Assembly: GCF_030272615.1 (NCBI RefSeq)
Contig: NC_081414.1
Coordinates: 662,668,438-662,732,437, forward strand
DNA: 64,000 nucleotides
Source: Cryptomeria japonica
Taxonomy: Eukaryota > Streptophyta > Pinopsida > Cupressales > Cupressaceae
Direction of reading: 5' to 3'
A program made the translations under genes and the position numbers. Every line of letters begins with the position of its first letter. The first letter of the stretch is position 1. The notes beneath the pieces were generated by a model. That model searched no databases, was not told where the DNA came from, and saw only the letters and a list, made by a program, of their open reading frames with translations. Shown here in pieces: positions 1 to 10,257 of the stretch.

Positions 1-807
1 AAGTAGAGGAAGCATGTGTCAAAAAGGGAACACTCAAATTCTACAAGGAAGGAACAAACTCATCAAACTACAATAACTAGAATAACACCAACCTAGACAA
101 ATCTCGATTTTGGACTTGAAACAAAACTGAAGGCAACAATGAATCACATGATCCCAAATCCAAGCAACCAGTGCTTGCATTATTCAAAAATCCTCAAAAT
201 ACGAAAAATCCTAAAAATGCTAATCCAAATGCTAACACATATACACCAAACACCGATCAAGGAAAACTCAACACAAACAACACCAATGATACTCAAAGCA
301 AAAACATGAATCCAGGACCTAACAACAATTCACGCAACAACACGAACAATTTCCAAAAGAGTATCTTCACACCACTGGGGCAATCACTAGAATCAGCATT
401 CAGAGAACTTCTAACAAAACAAAATTCTCTCCTTGCCTGCAATCAACAACTATGAACCCCAAATCAAACCACCTTGGTGGAATGATTCACACTATTGTGA
501 TTTCCATCGTAACAAGGGTCATCGGACGAATGATTGCATGAGATTAAAACACATGGTGCAGGACATGATTGATCGAGGTGACTTAACAGTAGATGGTCTC
601 AAAACAAATAGTGATCACGGAGCCTTTAAAAATCCTCTCCTAAATTACAACAAAGATGGAGCTTCAACCTCAGATGATACACGTGGAGCTCGTATCAACC
701 ATATCTACAACAACACCATAAATCACATATCAGCTGAAGATCATCAAGTAAATGTCATTACCATCCGAGATCAGCGTAATCATGAATCTGTTAATGTGAC
801 AACCTGA
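1..807 (+). pseudogene. gag: T1 gag (C-terminal part) with CCHC-like finger
   Basis: Gag would form the cytoplasmic particle that packages element RNA. The fragment begins inside the protein, runs through an Asn/Thr-rich stretch (about 180-350), and changes frame near 420-435. It then encodes the zinc finger of Tat Gag proteins (about 496-545), with the spacing C-x2-H-x4-GH-x4-C (key residues CDFH, GH, DC), followed by a basic helix ending in DRGDL. T2 encodes the same module in the same position. A stop at 805-807 separates it from the protease frame, but reading continues in the same phase. The capsid part lies upstream. Not functional as it stands. Confidence 0.8.
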
Positions 808-867
808 ACTCAGAAATATGTCTTAAAAGGACATACGTCACCTACAACTACTACACCAAAAATCAAA

Positions 868-1551
868 TATGACTTGGTTAGCCAACTATGCAAAACTCCA
901 ACTCAAATATCTATACTCGAATTGCTGAAACTATCACCAAAGCACAAAGACATATTGGAACAAGCGCTATTAGAAACCAATGTACCTCAAAATCTGGATA
1001 CAGACAGATTTCAAGCCATGGTCGCCCATATGACTGGACCTCATAACCTCACCTTCTCAGAGCATGACAATGTTTCCTTGAGCCATCCTCATAACACTCC
1101 TCTCCATATCGAAGTCATTGTTTGCAAACATTGAGTAAAAAGAGTCTTAATAGATGGAGGAGCTGGACTTAATATATGTACTTTAAAGCTTATCCGTGCA
1201 TTAGGTTTCTCAGAAGAGTCTATTGATCCCTACAAGAAGATTACCATAAAGGCATATGATGATGAGGAAAGGTCCTCTAAAGGAACCATGATGTTACCTA
1301 TTCAAGTGGGACCAGTGCAAAAGAATACTATGTGTCAGGTCTTAGACATAGATCTCACCTACAATATTTTGTTAGGGCGACCCTGGATACATGAAATGCA
1401 AGCAGTACCTTCTACGTATCACTAGTGTGTCGAATTTCCTTATGATGGACAAGAAATCTCTATATCTACTGATCACAATCCATTTCAACATTGCAATGCA
1501 ATGGGGGTAGCCCAAGACAGTTTGGTTCCTCATAATAGAGAAAAGCAGTGA
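868..1551 (+). pseudogene. T1 aspartic protease domain
   Basis: A retropepsin would cleave the polyprotein. After a conserved leader (SQLCKTPTQISILELLKLSP) the frame hits a TGA at 1132-1134. It then gives the active-site segment RVLIDGGAGLNICT (about 1141-1180), where DGG replaces the usual D-S/T-G, followed by the hydrophobic flap and QVLDIDLTYNILLGRPWIH. This DGGxGLN variant is typical of Tat/Ogre-like proteases and recurs in T2. Same phase as the preceding Gag finger and the following G-patch segment. In-frame stops at 1132 and about 1549 make it a pseudogene. Confidence 0.82.
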
Positions 1552-2034
1552 TCTGCAACATCATATCTACAAACAGCAAAGCCCAACTCCTTATTTGGAG
1601 ATTTCAAGCAGAAAATGCAAATCAAAGACCAAGGCATGGGAGAATACTCTTTGGAGCCCTTATGTTTGGCCAAATTGCCAACATCACCTAGATCTCATGG
1701 ATTGCCTACTACATCAACACATCTGGTCACTCAGCCCATCACCAAATTTGATGGTACCTTCGTCCAATTGGGCACTCTAGCACATGAATCAGAAGACAAG
1801 GATATTCTTAGTTGGTTATACAAAGATGAGGAAGAAGGTAATAGAGCAGCTGCTCTAGACATTGTTCTACTTACACACCTGTATGGAAAAGGATACTTAA
1901 TCATGCAACAAATGGGATATGATGGTAAAGGACCTATTGGGAAATGCAAAGAAGGAGTCACTAAACCCATAGATCTTCCTTCACAGCCCAGTAGAAACAA
2001 AGCAAGATTGGGTTGTAAGCTCATTTCCTATTAA
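1552..2034 (+). pseudogene. T1 linker with G-patch-like motif
   Basis: The frame continues from the protease. After a low-complexity segment, residues coded at about 1885-2020 resemble a G-patch: a hydrophobic helix (YLIMQQMGYDGKGPIGK), then a Lys/Pro loop and a second glycine-containing strand (RLGC). G-patches are Gly-rich RNA-binding or helicase-activating modules; they are known between PR and RT in some plant Ty3/gypsy elements. The equivalent place in T2 (about 23625-23740) has a clearer copy, MGYKGHGLG. Frame is lost at about 2030. Confidence 0.6.
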
Positions 2035-2969
2035 GAAAGCCGCCCTGCATAACTGCAAAACCTCAATGGAAAGTAAAGAAGATGTACAAAGAAGAATCCT
2101 GGTAGGAAGCACTCTTTGAATCAGTAGAAACAATCCGCAAGGCACGGGAATGTCAAGATCAGAAGTTACATTAGGAAAAACTTCTAAGCCACAAAAGGGC
2201 CATATCGGCAGCAGTAGCTCATGTTCAGAATCCACTATTTCAAGAAACAATAAAATCATCTCTGGATACCTTTATTTCTCCCCAAGGAGGCATAGTCTAT
2301 GAACAAATATAGAAAGTAGAAGTAGGATATGATACCGAATCAACCAAAACTATCAAACTAGTATCCATCATCAAAGATTTGTTTTCACCATACAACATAC
2401 CTGTTTACAACATTGATAGAATCTAGGATGATGCCTCAGAGACTGATTCCAATGAATATGAATGGGGTACCTGCTCCAATGCTACTACATATATCCCTAA
2501 TGATACTGATTCCATATCCCTTTCTCAAGAAGAACATAATGCAGAAGATAGACCTCTTGAATTTGGACCACAGAATATCTATGACGCCAAGGAAAGCGAA
2601 CAAAAACATTATGAACAAGTCTATACGGAAGATAATACCATCAAAGACCTCTATGAAATCCTGGACTTCTTTAAAACCAAGAACAATCCCGATGAAAACT
2701 CTGTCCAAACACTTACAGTAGTAGAACTTGATCCACCTAATGATTCCTTACCACTTGTCTTTCCTGACCTCATCGACTGGGATGAACCTGAAATCCATGA
2801 TATACCAATTTTCCCAGATGATGAATCTATTATCCATTACCTATATACCGTAAATCTGGAAACAGGCTCTACCAATGAACAAAGTAACGATGTCTACCAA
2901 TCAGGGAGTGCCAAGTCTCTCAGTTGCAAAAATAAACCAAATAAAAGATTTGATGCTGAAACCTAGTCA
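2035..2969 (+). pseudogene. T1 acidic linker between G-patch and RT
   Basis: This stretch stays in the downstream pol frame with few stops (for example near 2103, 2309 and 2424). It encodes an Asp/Glu/Ser-rich region without recognisable fold, rich in motifs such as DLIDWDEPEIHD. Long acidic linkers between protease and RT occur in Tat elements. T2 has a comparable segment at about 23141-23620. No independent gene is supported. Confidence 0.5.
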
Positions 2970-4019
2970 ATGGCAGCTCTAGATCACAAAAAAGTAAAAA
3001 TAAAGGACGCATCTGAGGGTAAAAACCTTTTTAAGGCACTTAATGATGGGAGACTTGACACTCTTCCTGAACACTTTCATGAGCAATCACCCATATTGAT
3101 TGAGCCCACTCAATCAATCAACATTTGTACCACAGAAGCAGTAAAAAACATACACCTTGCAGAATCTCTGATAGAGGAGGAAAGATCAGCATTCATCATT
3201 TTCTTTAAAGAACAACAAATTAACTTTTCTTGGTCATATGCTGATATGCTCAGAGTCGGTCCACATTTGATCATGCATCACTTGTCCATCTCTTCAGGAG
3301 TTAAACCAGTCAAGCAAAAGCTAGGAAAGATGAATCCATAGGTAACACTCATGGTCAAAACTGAACTAAAGAAACTATTAGATGTCGGATTCATCCGACC
3401 CATTGACTATGCAGAATGGATTTCCAACATTGTTCCAGTATCAAAACCAGATGGTAGTATCAGAATATGCACCAGCTTCCGAGACGTCAACAAAGCTTGT
3501 CCAAAAGATGACTTTCCTCTGCCCAGTATCGACATAATTGTAGATCTCACAGCAGGCCATGCAATGCTCTCACTAATGGACGGTTTCTCAGGCTATAATC
3601 AAATCAAAGTAGCCCTAGAAGATCAAGATAAAATCGCGTTCACCTGTCCTTGGGGAATGTACTGTTGGAATGTTATGCCTTTTGGCTTAAAGAATGCAGG
3701 GGCCACTTATCAAAGAGCAATGACAACAATCTTTCATGATATGATGCACACATTTATGGAAGATTACATGGATGATTTACTAGGTAAGTCATTCACCAGA
3801 GTTGAACATCTAAACATCTTAACAAAGATCTTTGATCGATTGGAGAAATTCCAAGTCAGGCTCAACCCTAAGAAGTGTGTCTTCGGGGTTACATCAGGCA
3901 AGTTACTAGGCTACATAGTCTCAACTAAAGGTATCGAAGTAGATCCAGAAAAGGTACAAGCCATTATGGAAATGCCACCACCAAAGAATATCAGTCAACT
4001 CAGATCTCTACAAGGATGA
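2970..4019 (+). pseudogene. pol: T1 reverse transcriptase
   Basis: RNA-dependent DNA polymerase domain. Visible landmarks in order: a pre-RT segment ending in VKQKLGKMNP; fingers with LLDVGFIRPIDYAEWISNIV; KPDGSIRIC and FRDVNKACPKDDFPLP; palm motif LMDGFSGYNQI; FTCPWGMYCWNVMPFGLKNAGATYQRAM; and the catalytic YMDD at 3765-3776. The thumb follows with LNPKKCVFGV and GKLLGYIVS. Motif order and spacing match plant Ty3/gypsy RT. Stops at 3339-3341 and 4017-4019 break an otherwise continuous frame; the second sits where the family has a basic residue after LQG. Catalytic residues are intact in this copy. Confidence 0.92.
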
Positions 4020-4500
4020 CTTCAATCAATCAGGCGATTCATCGCTCAGCTAGCAGATAAAAGTCTACCATTTAACCATTTACTACACAAAAATGTACCA
4101 TTCACATGGGAGACCAAGTGTGTAGAATATTTTTACCAAATCAAACAGTGCCTAATGAATCCACCAGTTCTAGTACCACCAGTCACAAGACGGCCACTTA
4201 TCCTATATATCTCAACAACAGATATATCGTTGGGGGCACTATTGGCACAAGAAGATCAACAAGGAAAGGAATGAGCCATATATTATATCATTAGGACATT
4301 GAATGGATATGAACTCAACTATACATTCATTGAAAAGGCTTGCCTAACAGTGGTCTTCACATCTCAGAAGTTCCGACATTATATGCTAGCACACACCATT
4401 AAGCTAGTCGCAAAAATTGATCCTCTCAAATATCTACTCAGCAAGGCAGCTCTTACAGGCTGGTTGGCTAAATGGGTCATGATTCTCAATTAATTTGACA
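4020..4500 (+). pseudogene. T1 first RNase H domain (gypsy type) and connection
   Basis: In the same phase as RT, this encodes the connection (SIRRFIAQLADKSLPFNHLL, FTWETKCVEYFYQIK), then the Ty3/gypsy-type RNase H, recognisable by PLILYISTTDISLGALLAQ and, after a stop near 4272, LNGYELNYTFIEKACLTVVF with FRHYM. The first acidic residue of the family's usual YxDAS is not preserved (YISTT), so this domain looks degenerate. In dual-RNase H elements the gypsy-type copy is often a degenerate connection domain. Ends in a stop at about 4491. Confidence 0.8.
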
Positions 4501-5010
4501 TTCAATACATAGAAAGATGAGCCATCAAAGGACAAGCAATTGTAGATCAGCTGGCTGAAGCACTGCTACCAGGAAAACAAACCATGGAGATTGAATTTCC
4601 AGACAGGGACGTTCTTGCTCTTTCTACCAAACAATGGACCTTATACTTTGATGGATCCTACACATAACATGGTTTAGGTGCTGGCATTCTATTCATCACT
4701 CTTGAAGGACACACTATACCAAGATCATATAGGCTTATGTTCCCATGCACAAATAATGTGGCTGAATATGAGGCATTGGTTATAGGCATCAAAATGGCCG
4801 TAGAATGGAAAATCACAGAGTTAAAGGTCTATGGAGACTCACAACTAGTCATCAATCAAATCAACAATGACTATTTGACAAAGGATGACAAGCTACTGCC
4901 CTACAAGTGAATGGTGGATGACTTCAAACAATATTTTGTACACATCACCTTCGAGCAAATACCAAGGTTGAACAACAAAGCAGCCGATGCAATGGCTACT
5001 ATCATTTCAT
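4501..5010 (+). pseudogene. T1 second RNase H domain (archaeal-like aRNH)
   Basis: A second RNase H follows the first. Its catalytic frame is clear: WTLYFDGS (first Asp, about 4638-4660), GLGAGILF, NNVAEYEALVIGIKMA (Glu, about 4757-4800), VYGDSQLVINQIN (second Asp, about 4830-4865) and, past a stop at 4908-4910, NKAADAMAT with the last Asp. Acquisition of this additional RNase H between the first RNase H and integrase is an established feature of Tat elements. Stops near 4516, 4666 and 4908 disable this copy, but the acidic residues are retained. Confidence 0.85.
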
Positions 5011-6386
5011 TACTACAAATTCCAGAGCAACAGAGTCATTACGAGTTCTTGGTAGAGCACTTGTTTTCCCTAGCTTATGACCACTCTGAATCCCATGTTG
5101 TCTATTCCTTGACTGGTTCAGATTCTCCATTATATGGACCAATATACGACTACCTCAAGAACAATATCTTACCAATTGACCAATCCCGTAACCAAAAATG
5201 TAACTTTATCTGGCAAGCTTCTCGTTATACCCTTACCACTGATAATTTGTATCATCGAGGTCTAGATGGTACTCTTCTTCATTGCCTTGATCGTAATGAT
5301 TCTGATTCCGCTTTACATGAGCTTCACGAAGGTATTTGTGGCACACATTCAAGTGGTACTACTCTTGCTAAAAAACTTCTAAGGATGGGATACTACTGGC
5401 CTACAATGGAGAAAGACTCATATCACTTTGCCAAGAAATGTCCTAAATGCTAGATCCATGGTAATTTGATACATGCACCAACATAGGAACTGTAGCCATT
5501 TACAACATCCTGGCCCTTTTGTCAGTGGGGACTAGACTTAGTTGGCAAAATTCATCCTTCATCTTCAAATGGACACAAGTTTATTATAACGGCTACATAA
5601 TACTGTACCAAATGGATAGAAGCAATTCCCATGACCACAGTGACTGGGAAACAAATTGCCTCTTTTATCCTAAATTATCTGATTTGTAGATATGGTATTC
5701 CAAGTTCAATCATCATAGATAATGGACAACCTTTCAAAAACCAAGATGTATAAGAACTATGTGAAAAATTCAAAATCCAATATCGGTTCTCTACACCATA
5801 CTACCCACAGGGAAATGGTCAAGCAGAAGCATCTAACAAGACAATACTAAAAATCCTAAAGAAAACAGTGAATGATGTAGGCAAAGATTGGCACATCCAA
5901 CTCAATCCAGCAGTTTGGGCATACAGAACCAGCATCCGCACACCTATAGGAGAAACACCATACTCATTAGTATATGGATCAGAGGCCATTTTACCCCTGG
6001 AAGTAGAAATCCCATCTCTTAGAGTCTCTTTGAAAGGTTTAATCCCAAATGAAGAGTATCGAGTTAACCGACTACAAGAACTCAAACTATTAGATGAAAG
6101 ACGTCAGCATGCTTACACTCATCTCAAAGCATATCAACAACGCATGTGCAGGAGCTAAAATCACAAGGTCATCCCTCACAACTTCAAAATTGGTGACGTA
6201 GTCCTCAAAGAAAATCCAAGAAATCATTTAGATCGAGAAAAGAAAGGGAAGTTTGAACCTAACTGATTGGGTCCCTATGTCATCATATCAGTCTATGGAT
6301 CAGGTGCCTATCAGCTAACAACTTTAGAAGGAGATGTGCTCGATGAACCAACTAACAACATCCACCTGAAGAAGTACTACACTTAA
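5011..6386 (+). pseudogene. T1 integrase
   Basis: Integrase joins element cDNA to host DNA. The N-terminal HHCC finger ends in AKKCPKC just before the stop at about 5451. The DDE core follows: GLDLVG (first Asp at about 5535-5537), IIDNGQPF (second Asp, 5718-5720) and NGQAEASNK (Glu, 5826-5828). After it come WAYRTSIRTPIGETPYSLVYG and the C-terminal GPYVI...LKKYYT segment, with a terminal TAA at 5' 6384-6386. Several stops (about 5451, 5487, 5602, 5751, 6156, 6265) interrupt the frame, although all three catalytic residues are intact. No chromodomain follows. Confidence 0.9.
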
Positions 6387-7350
6387 GTAGCCTAGTGCAT
6401 GGGAAAAGCCAAAACAAGCAAAAAATCTAGAAAAAGAGAAAAAATAAAGTACAATAAAAGCAAATGGTGAAAACTTGGTAAACAGGCGCTCTTGTGAAAG
6501 AACGGCTCCTCTATCTATCTCCATACCATTTCATCCGTATCCTTGAAAACACTATTGGCCATCACCCGACACTTAACACATATCCATTCAGAACATACTT
6601 AGCATAGTCACTATCCTAGTTTATCCATATATATCCTCTTACCACATTCTACCATGGCTTGGAAATCACTGTACATATTCACATCAAGAGGCACACTCAG
6701 CTAGGGGCAATAAATCATTAAAAACTTGCAAACATTCAAGACATCAAAACTATTTACAAAACCCAGAAGCATGGCATCCAACATCCAAAACAACGCTTCA
6801 TCGCAAAACAAAACAAACAAAATCATCACAGAAATACCAAGGATGAATGATTTTCTGAAGTACTGAATGTTGCATTATCGCATACAAATCTTGACTATTT
6901 TTGCATTTTGAACTTTTTAAATTATTGGATTCTCACTAAATGCTTCAAAGCTAGAGATCATGGGGAACTTCCAATATTTTCTTAATCTTCTGTCTGGGAG
7001 GCGATCACTTGTACTGTGTGAATACTTGCCTTGAGATGTGATACATTGAATATCACCGAAGGCCTGATTCCACTTCACCCATACAAATGATTTCATCTTG
7101 TCTGTTTATGCAATATGCACTCAGGTCATCCTGGTTCAATTATACCTTGACGCTTGTGCTATCTTGCAAAATCAAACATCATGCAAATTTTTCTCAGGTC
7201 ATTAGGGTTCAATTATACCATTGTGCTTGTATAAATTTTCAACATATCCTAAACAAATCAATGCTCAATGATGATACCTACAAAGACAACAAACAACATA
7301 TGGTTATATTGGGATAGCACATGCAGAATGAGGATGCTCCAAAAATATAG
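6387..7350 (+). other. T1 3' region, no coding signal
   Basis: AT-rich, without a conserved frame or recognisable motif. It belongs to the long untranslated region that Tat elements carry between integrase and the 3' LTR. The short ORF at 7087-7317 shows nothing recognisable. Confidence 0.5.
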
Positions 7351-7519
7351 TTGCATATCATTTTACAATTAGTTACATAGTTGCATATCATTTTACAATT
7401 CGTTATATAGTTGCATATCATTTTAGAATTAGTTATATAGTTTCATATCATTCTACAATTAGTTGCATATCATTTTCCAATTAGTTGCATATCATTTTAC
7501 ACTTAGTTACATATCATTA
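7351..7519 (+). repeat. Tandem array, 30-bp then 22-bp units
   Basis: Three 30-bp units start at 7351, 7381 and 7411 (core TTGCATATCATTTTACAATT followed by AGTTACATAG). From 7441 the unit shortens to 22 bp by loss of the last 8 bases, giving copies at 7441, 7463 and 7485 and a partial copy at 7507. The array lies between integrase and the 3' end of the antisense ORF. Confidence 0.9.
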
Positions 7520-7811
7520 TCATACATCTCAAAGATACATTTCATAGCATATAAAATCATACATCTCATTTTTCAAGATACATCTCACAAACATATTAAA
7601 AGCATACATCCTACATCATATATTATATCATATATTTAAGCATTGCATCATCATCACATAAGTACATACATCCATATAACACACCACATGATCAAAGATA
7701 ATGATTCCGTATATATATATCTCCAAAAATGATCAAAATGGACAAAATCTATCATCTCTATGTCCAGTACAAAGAATACAATGATCAAAAATACAATAGA
7801 GACCACGTCTC
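7520..7811 (+). repeat. CATATC/ATCATAC low-complexity stretch
   Basis: Irregular repeats of ATCAT, CATATA and CATACATC continue from the array up to the end of the antisense ORF. The equivalent place in T2 (17458-18000) has the complementary TGATG/ATG-rich composition, so simple sequence here may be a shared feature. Confidence 0.55.
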
Positions 7812-9741
7812 TCAAGTATGGCTATCCCTTGATGGAGATGGTCTGGCTCCAGATGTCCCCACCCCTGGATCTCCAGGGGGATCCTGTCTCGATGGCCCTG
7901 TCACACCTTGGCTCTTGGACCGCGACCTAGTATCTCGAGATCGACTGGATCTCGACTGTGTGAAGCTCTGTACTCGACGATCTCTAGGTACCACAGCCTC
8001 ATAGTGCTGGTGGTAGTACTCTGCCTTCTGAGCTCTCAAAGATAGCTCTCTCAGGGTGTCTCTCATCAGACCACCCACCGCTGCTCTCTGCATGCTAGTT
8101 ACAAGCTCCTCTGCTTGCCCCCTCCGCTCTATCTCTGTGTCTCGCTCTATGGTAAACTGCATAATCTGCCGCTGATATGTCAAAACCTGTGCCTGTAGCT
8201 GCTGTACAGTCACTTGCAGGGTCTGAATCTATGCATCCTCAACATGAGTGGGGATACGAACCCGTAGTGGTACCTGTGCAGGGACATGCCCTCTCACTCT
8301 GCCTGTCCTCAGTGCTGGAGGTGGGAGCACATCCATCCTCCTCCTCTGGGCTGGCCGTATCGCCTTGTTAGTCCCCTCCATTGCAGCTAGAACCTCCCTC
8401 ACCCTCCCCTCTCCACCTGCTCCAATAGCCAATCTGCCTCTCCCCCTATCTATCACCGCCTGTCTGACAGCTCTCTCTAGACCTCTCTCTCCTCTCCTCC
8501 CTCTATCTCCCCTCCTCCCCCGGTCTCCTCTCCCTCATTGTCCTCCTCCACCATCTCCATCATCCTCATCCTCATCATCTACCTCTCCCTCCTCCTCATC
8601 ATCATCGAATGCCAGCCGCATCTCCTCGGGATCCAATATCCTGGCCACTGCCCACGTGGAAAACAATCTCGCAAACTCATCGGTCATGCCCGCATCCAAA
8701 ATCTCCAGGGCATAATCCCATATCTGGCCTACCAAACCGACAAACTCCTCCACCGCCACTGCACTATCAATGGTCGGGCCCCAATCTGGTACGTCCTGCC
8801 TCCGTCGTGCATATAAATAGGCCCCCTGAGGTATACCCTATTGTCGACTAAACTGTCACAAAACTCTGGTCACCACAAATCTCTTAATAACAAATGGGGT
8901 CCTCCCAATTAGGTATCTCATCATAAACACGTAGGGCATCTCTAGCCCGTCCTCTGCCCACACCTCGCACCCTATATACGGTCACCATGTGACTGTATCG
9001 ATGTCATCCAAAACTCTCCTCCAATGCTCTAGTTTGCCTAGCTTCCGCTGGACAACTAGACCCCTGTATCCATAAGCATAGGCACGTCCAACGGGCCTAT
9101 CTCTGTCTGTTAATGGTCTAGCAGCCGGAATGTGCTCCCAGCACCATACCTGTAAGAGCGTCACGCCAGCTGATAAACTGCCGTAACCTAGGTATACCAC
9201 CTCGTGCAAATCTTTGTACAGATGGGATAGCATAGCCGATCCCCACACGAACCTATGGCCCTGTGTAACCATGTCCACTAACACCAGCCCCCATCTCACA
9301 GAGAATCCCTTTGACCTGCGATCAGGACAAAGGAATCCACCGATAAACCCTACCAGTACTAATGGAAGCGGTGCATAATCCAGGTCTAGGAACTCCTGTC
9401 ACAGGATTTCGTATCCGCATACTGTCTCATCGTGAAAAATACGGTGAAGTGCCTCTATGCCACCCTCTTTCGACTACTCATATGGTAGTAGTGCACCTAC
9501 TACTGGTATACATAGAATCCTGTAACAGTCCTCTGGTGTGACTATCATCTCACCTGTGGCAAAGTGGAAGGTGTTCATGTTGCTGTGCCACCTCTTTGTG
9601 AGTGCTGTAAGTAGCCCCTAGTTCACAGTGAACCGAGGCATATCCAATAGGGACGTCAACCCACATCTCTCAATAATATCCAGGTCGGCTTGTGTCAACC
9701 ATGGTATTAGAGTCCAAGGCCTAGGAAATCACTCACGCGAT
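7812..9741 (-). pseudogene. Antisense plant-mobile-domain (PMD) ORF carried by T1
   Basis: One reverse-strand frame runs about 640 codons with no frameshift, broken only by stop codons. N-terminal to C-terminal: PWTLIPWLTQADLD...ERCGL; WHSNMNTFHFATGEM with VTPEDCYRIL; a Gly-rich core with GSAMLSHLYKDL; SAGVTLLQVWCWEHI; W-stop-PY; then RVL-stop-QFSRQ-stop-GIP. These match the plant mobile domain of MAIN/MAIL1-type proteins (xxLLQxWxWER, WxPY, RVxRQFGxxQxxP). An acidic run of about 20 residues (about 8540-8600), an Arg/Gly stretch, a coiled coil (about 8080-8220) and a Ser/Arg tail follow. Internal stops include about 9620, 9475, 9393, 8982, 8858, 8846, 8535, about 8478 and 8229; most are TGA or TAG where Arg CGA or Gln CAG would fit. 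Start not determinable; two more in-frame stops lie just upstream. Confidence 0.8.
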
Positions 9742-9893
9742 TGCACCACGCCCAATCGCTCCTGTCAACCAGCAAAACAAGTCCAATATCAGTTTCCACA
9801 TCAAAACAAAGATATCAAAATCAAACCCACATCAACAACATGAAACAATTTGCTCATCTACATCAAGTTCAACAATCCTATCATTTCATATCA
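9742..9893. other. Spacer upstream of the antisense ORF
   Basis: Short AC-rich stretch in which the antisense frame shows stops and no clear start codon. Nothing else recognised. Confidence 0.3.
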
Positions 9894-10057
9894 ACTTGTA
9901 ACACAACTCAAGTTATCAAAAACCATATCAAAACTTGTAACACAACTCAAGTCTCCAAATCACATAAACTTATAAAACAACTCAAGTTTCTCACCCATAT
10001 CAGCTTGTAAAACAACTCAAGTTTCCAACCCATATCTGCTTGTAACACAAATCAGGC
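9894..10057 (+). repeat. 35-bp tandem array
   Basis: Five imperfect copies of a unit with core ACTTGTAACACAACTCAAG begin at 9894, 9933, 9968, 10003 and 10038; the spacing is 39 bp, then 35 bp three times. The last copy is the most divergent. It lies just upstream of the antisense PMD ORF as read on the minus strand. Confidence 0.88.
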
Positions 10058-10257
10058 TTCACACATTTGAACTTGAAAACAAAGTGTAAAAACAAATCAT
10101 GCTTTGATCAAATCAACACATTAATATCTATGCATAACTTGAAATATCGCAAATCAAAACAAGTTATATTGACACTCATATTGGACAAATCAATTAAAAC
10201 CATGACAACAAAACACAACAGTTTCACAAATTACCTCATCTCACAAATTTTTTTTGG
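10058..10257 (+). other. Spacer between two tandem arrays
   Basis: AC-rich with no coding signal; it ends in a short T run (about 10248-10256) next to the 20-bp array. Confidence 0.3.

Noticed and set aside
1731-2259. Reverse ORFs opposite the T1 G-patch segment
   Set aside because: Shadows of the forward polyprotein frame.
8248-8816. Forward Ser/Pro/Leu-rich ORFs
   Set aside because: Opposite strand of the acidic and Arg/Gly part of the PMD ORF; their composition is the complement of that region.
7812-9741. PMD ORF as a host gene fragment unrelated to T1
   Set aside because: It lies between T1 integrase and T1 polypurine tract with no other insertion boundary, and T2 has an antisense tail at the same place.
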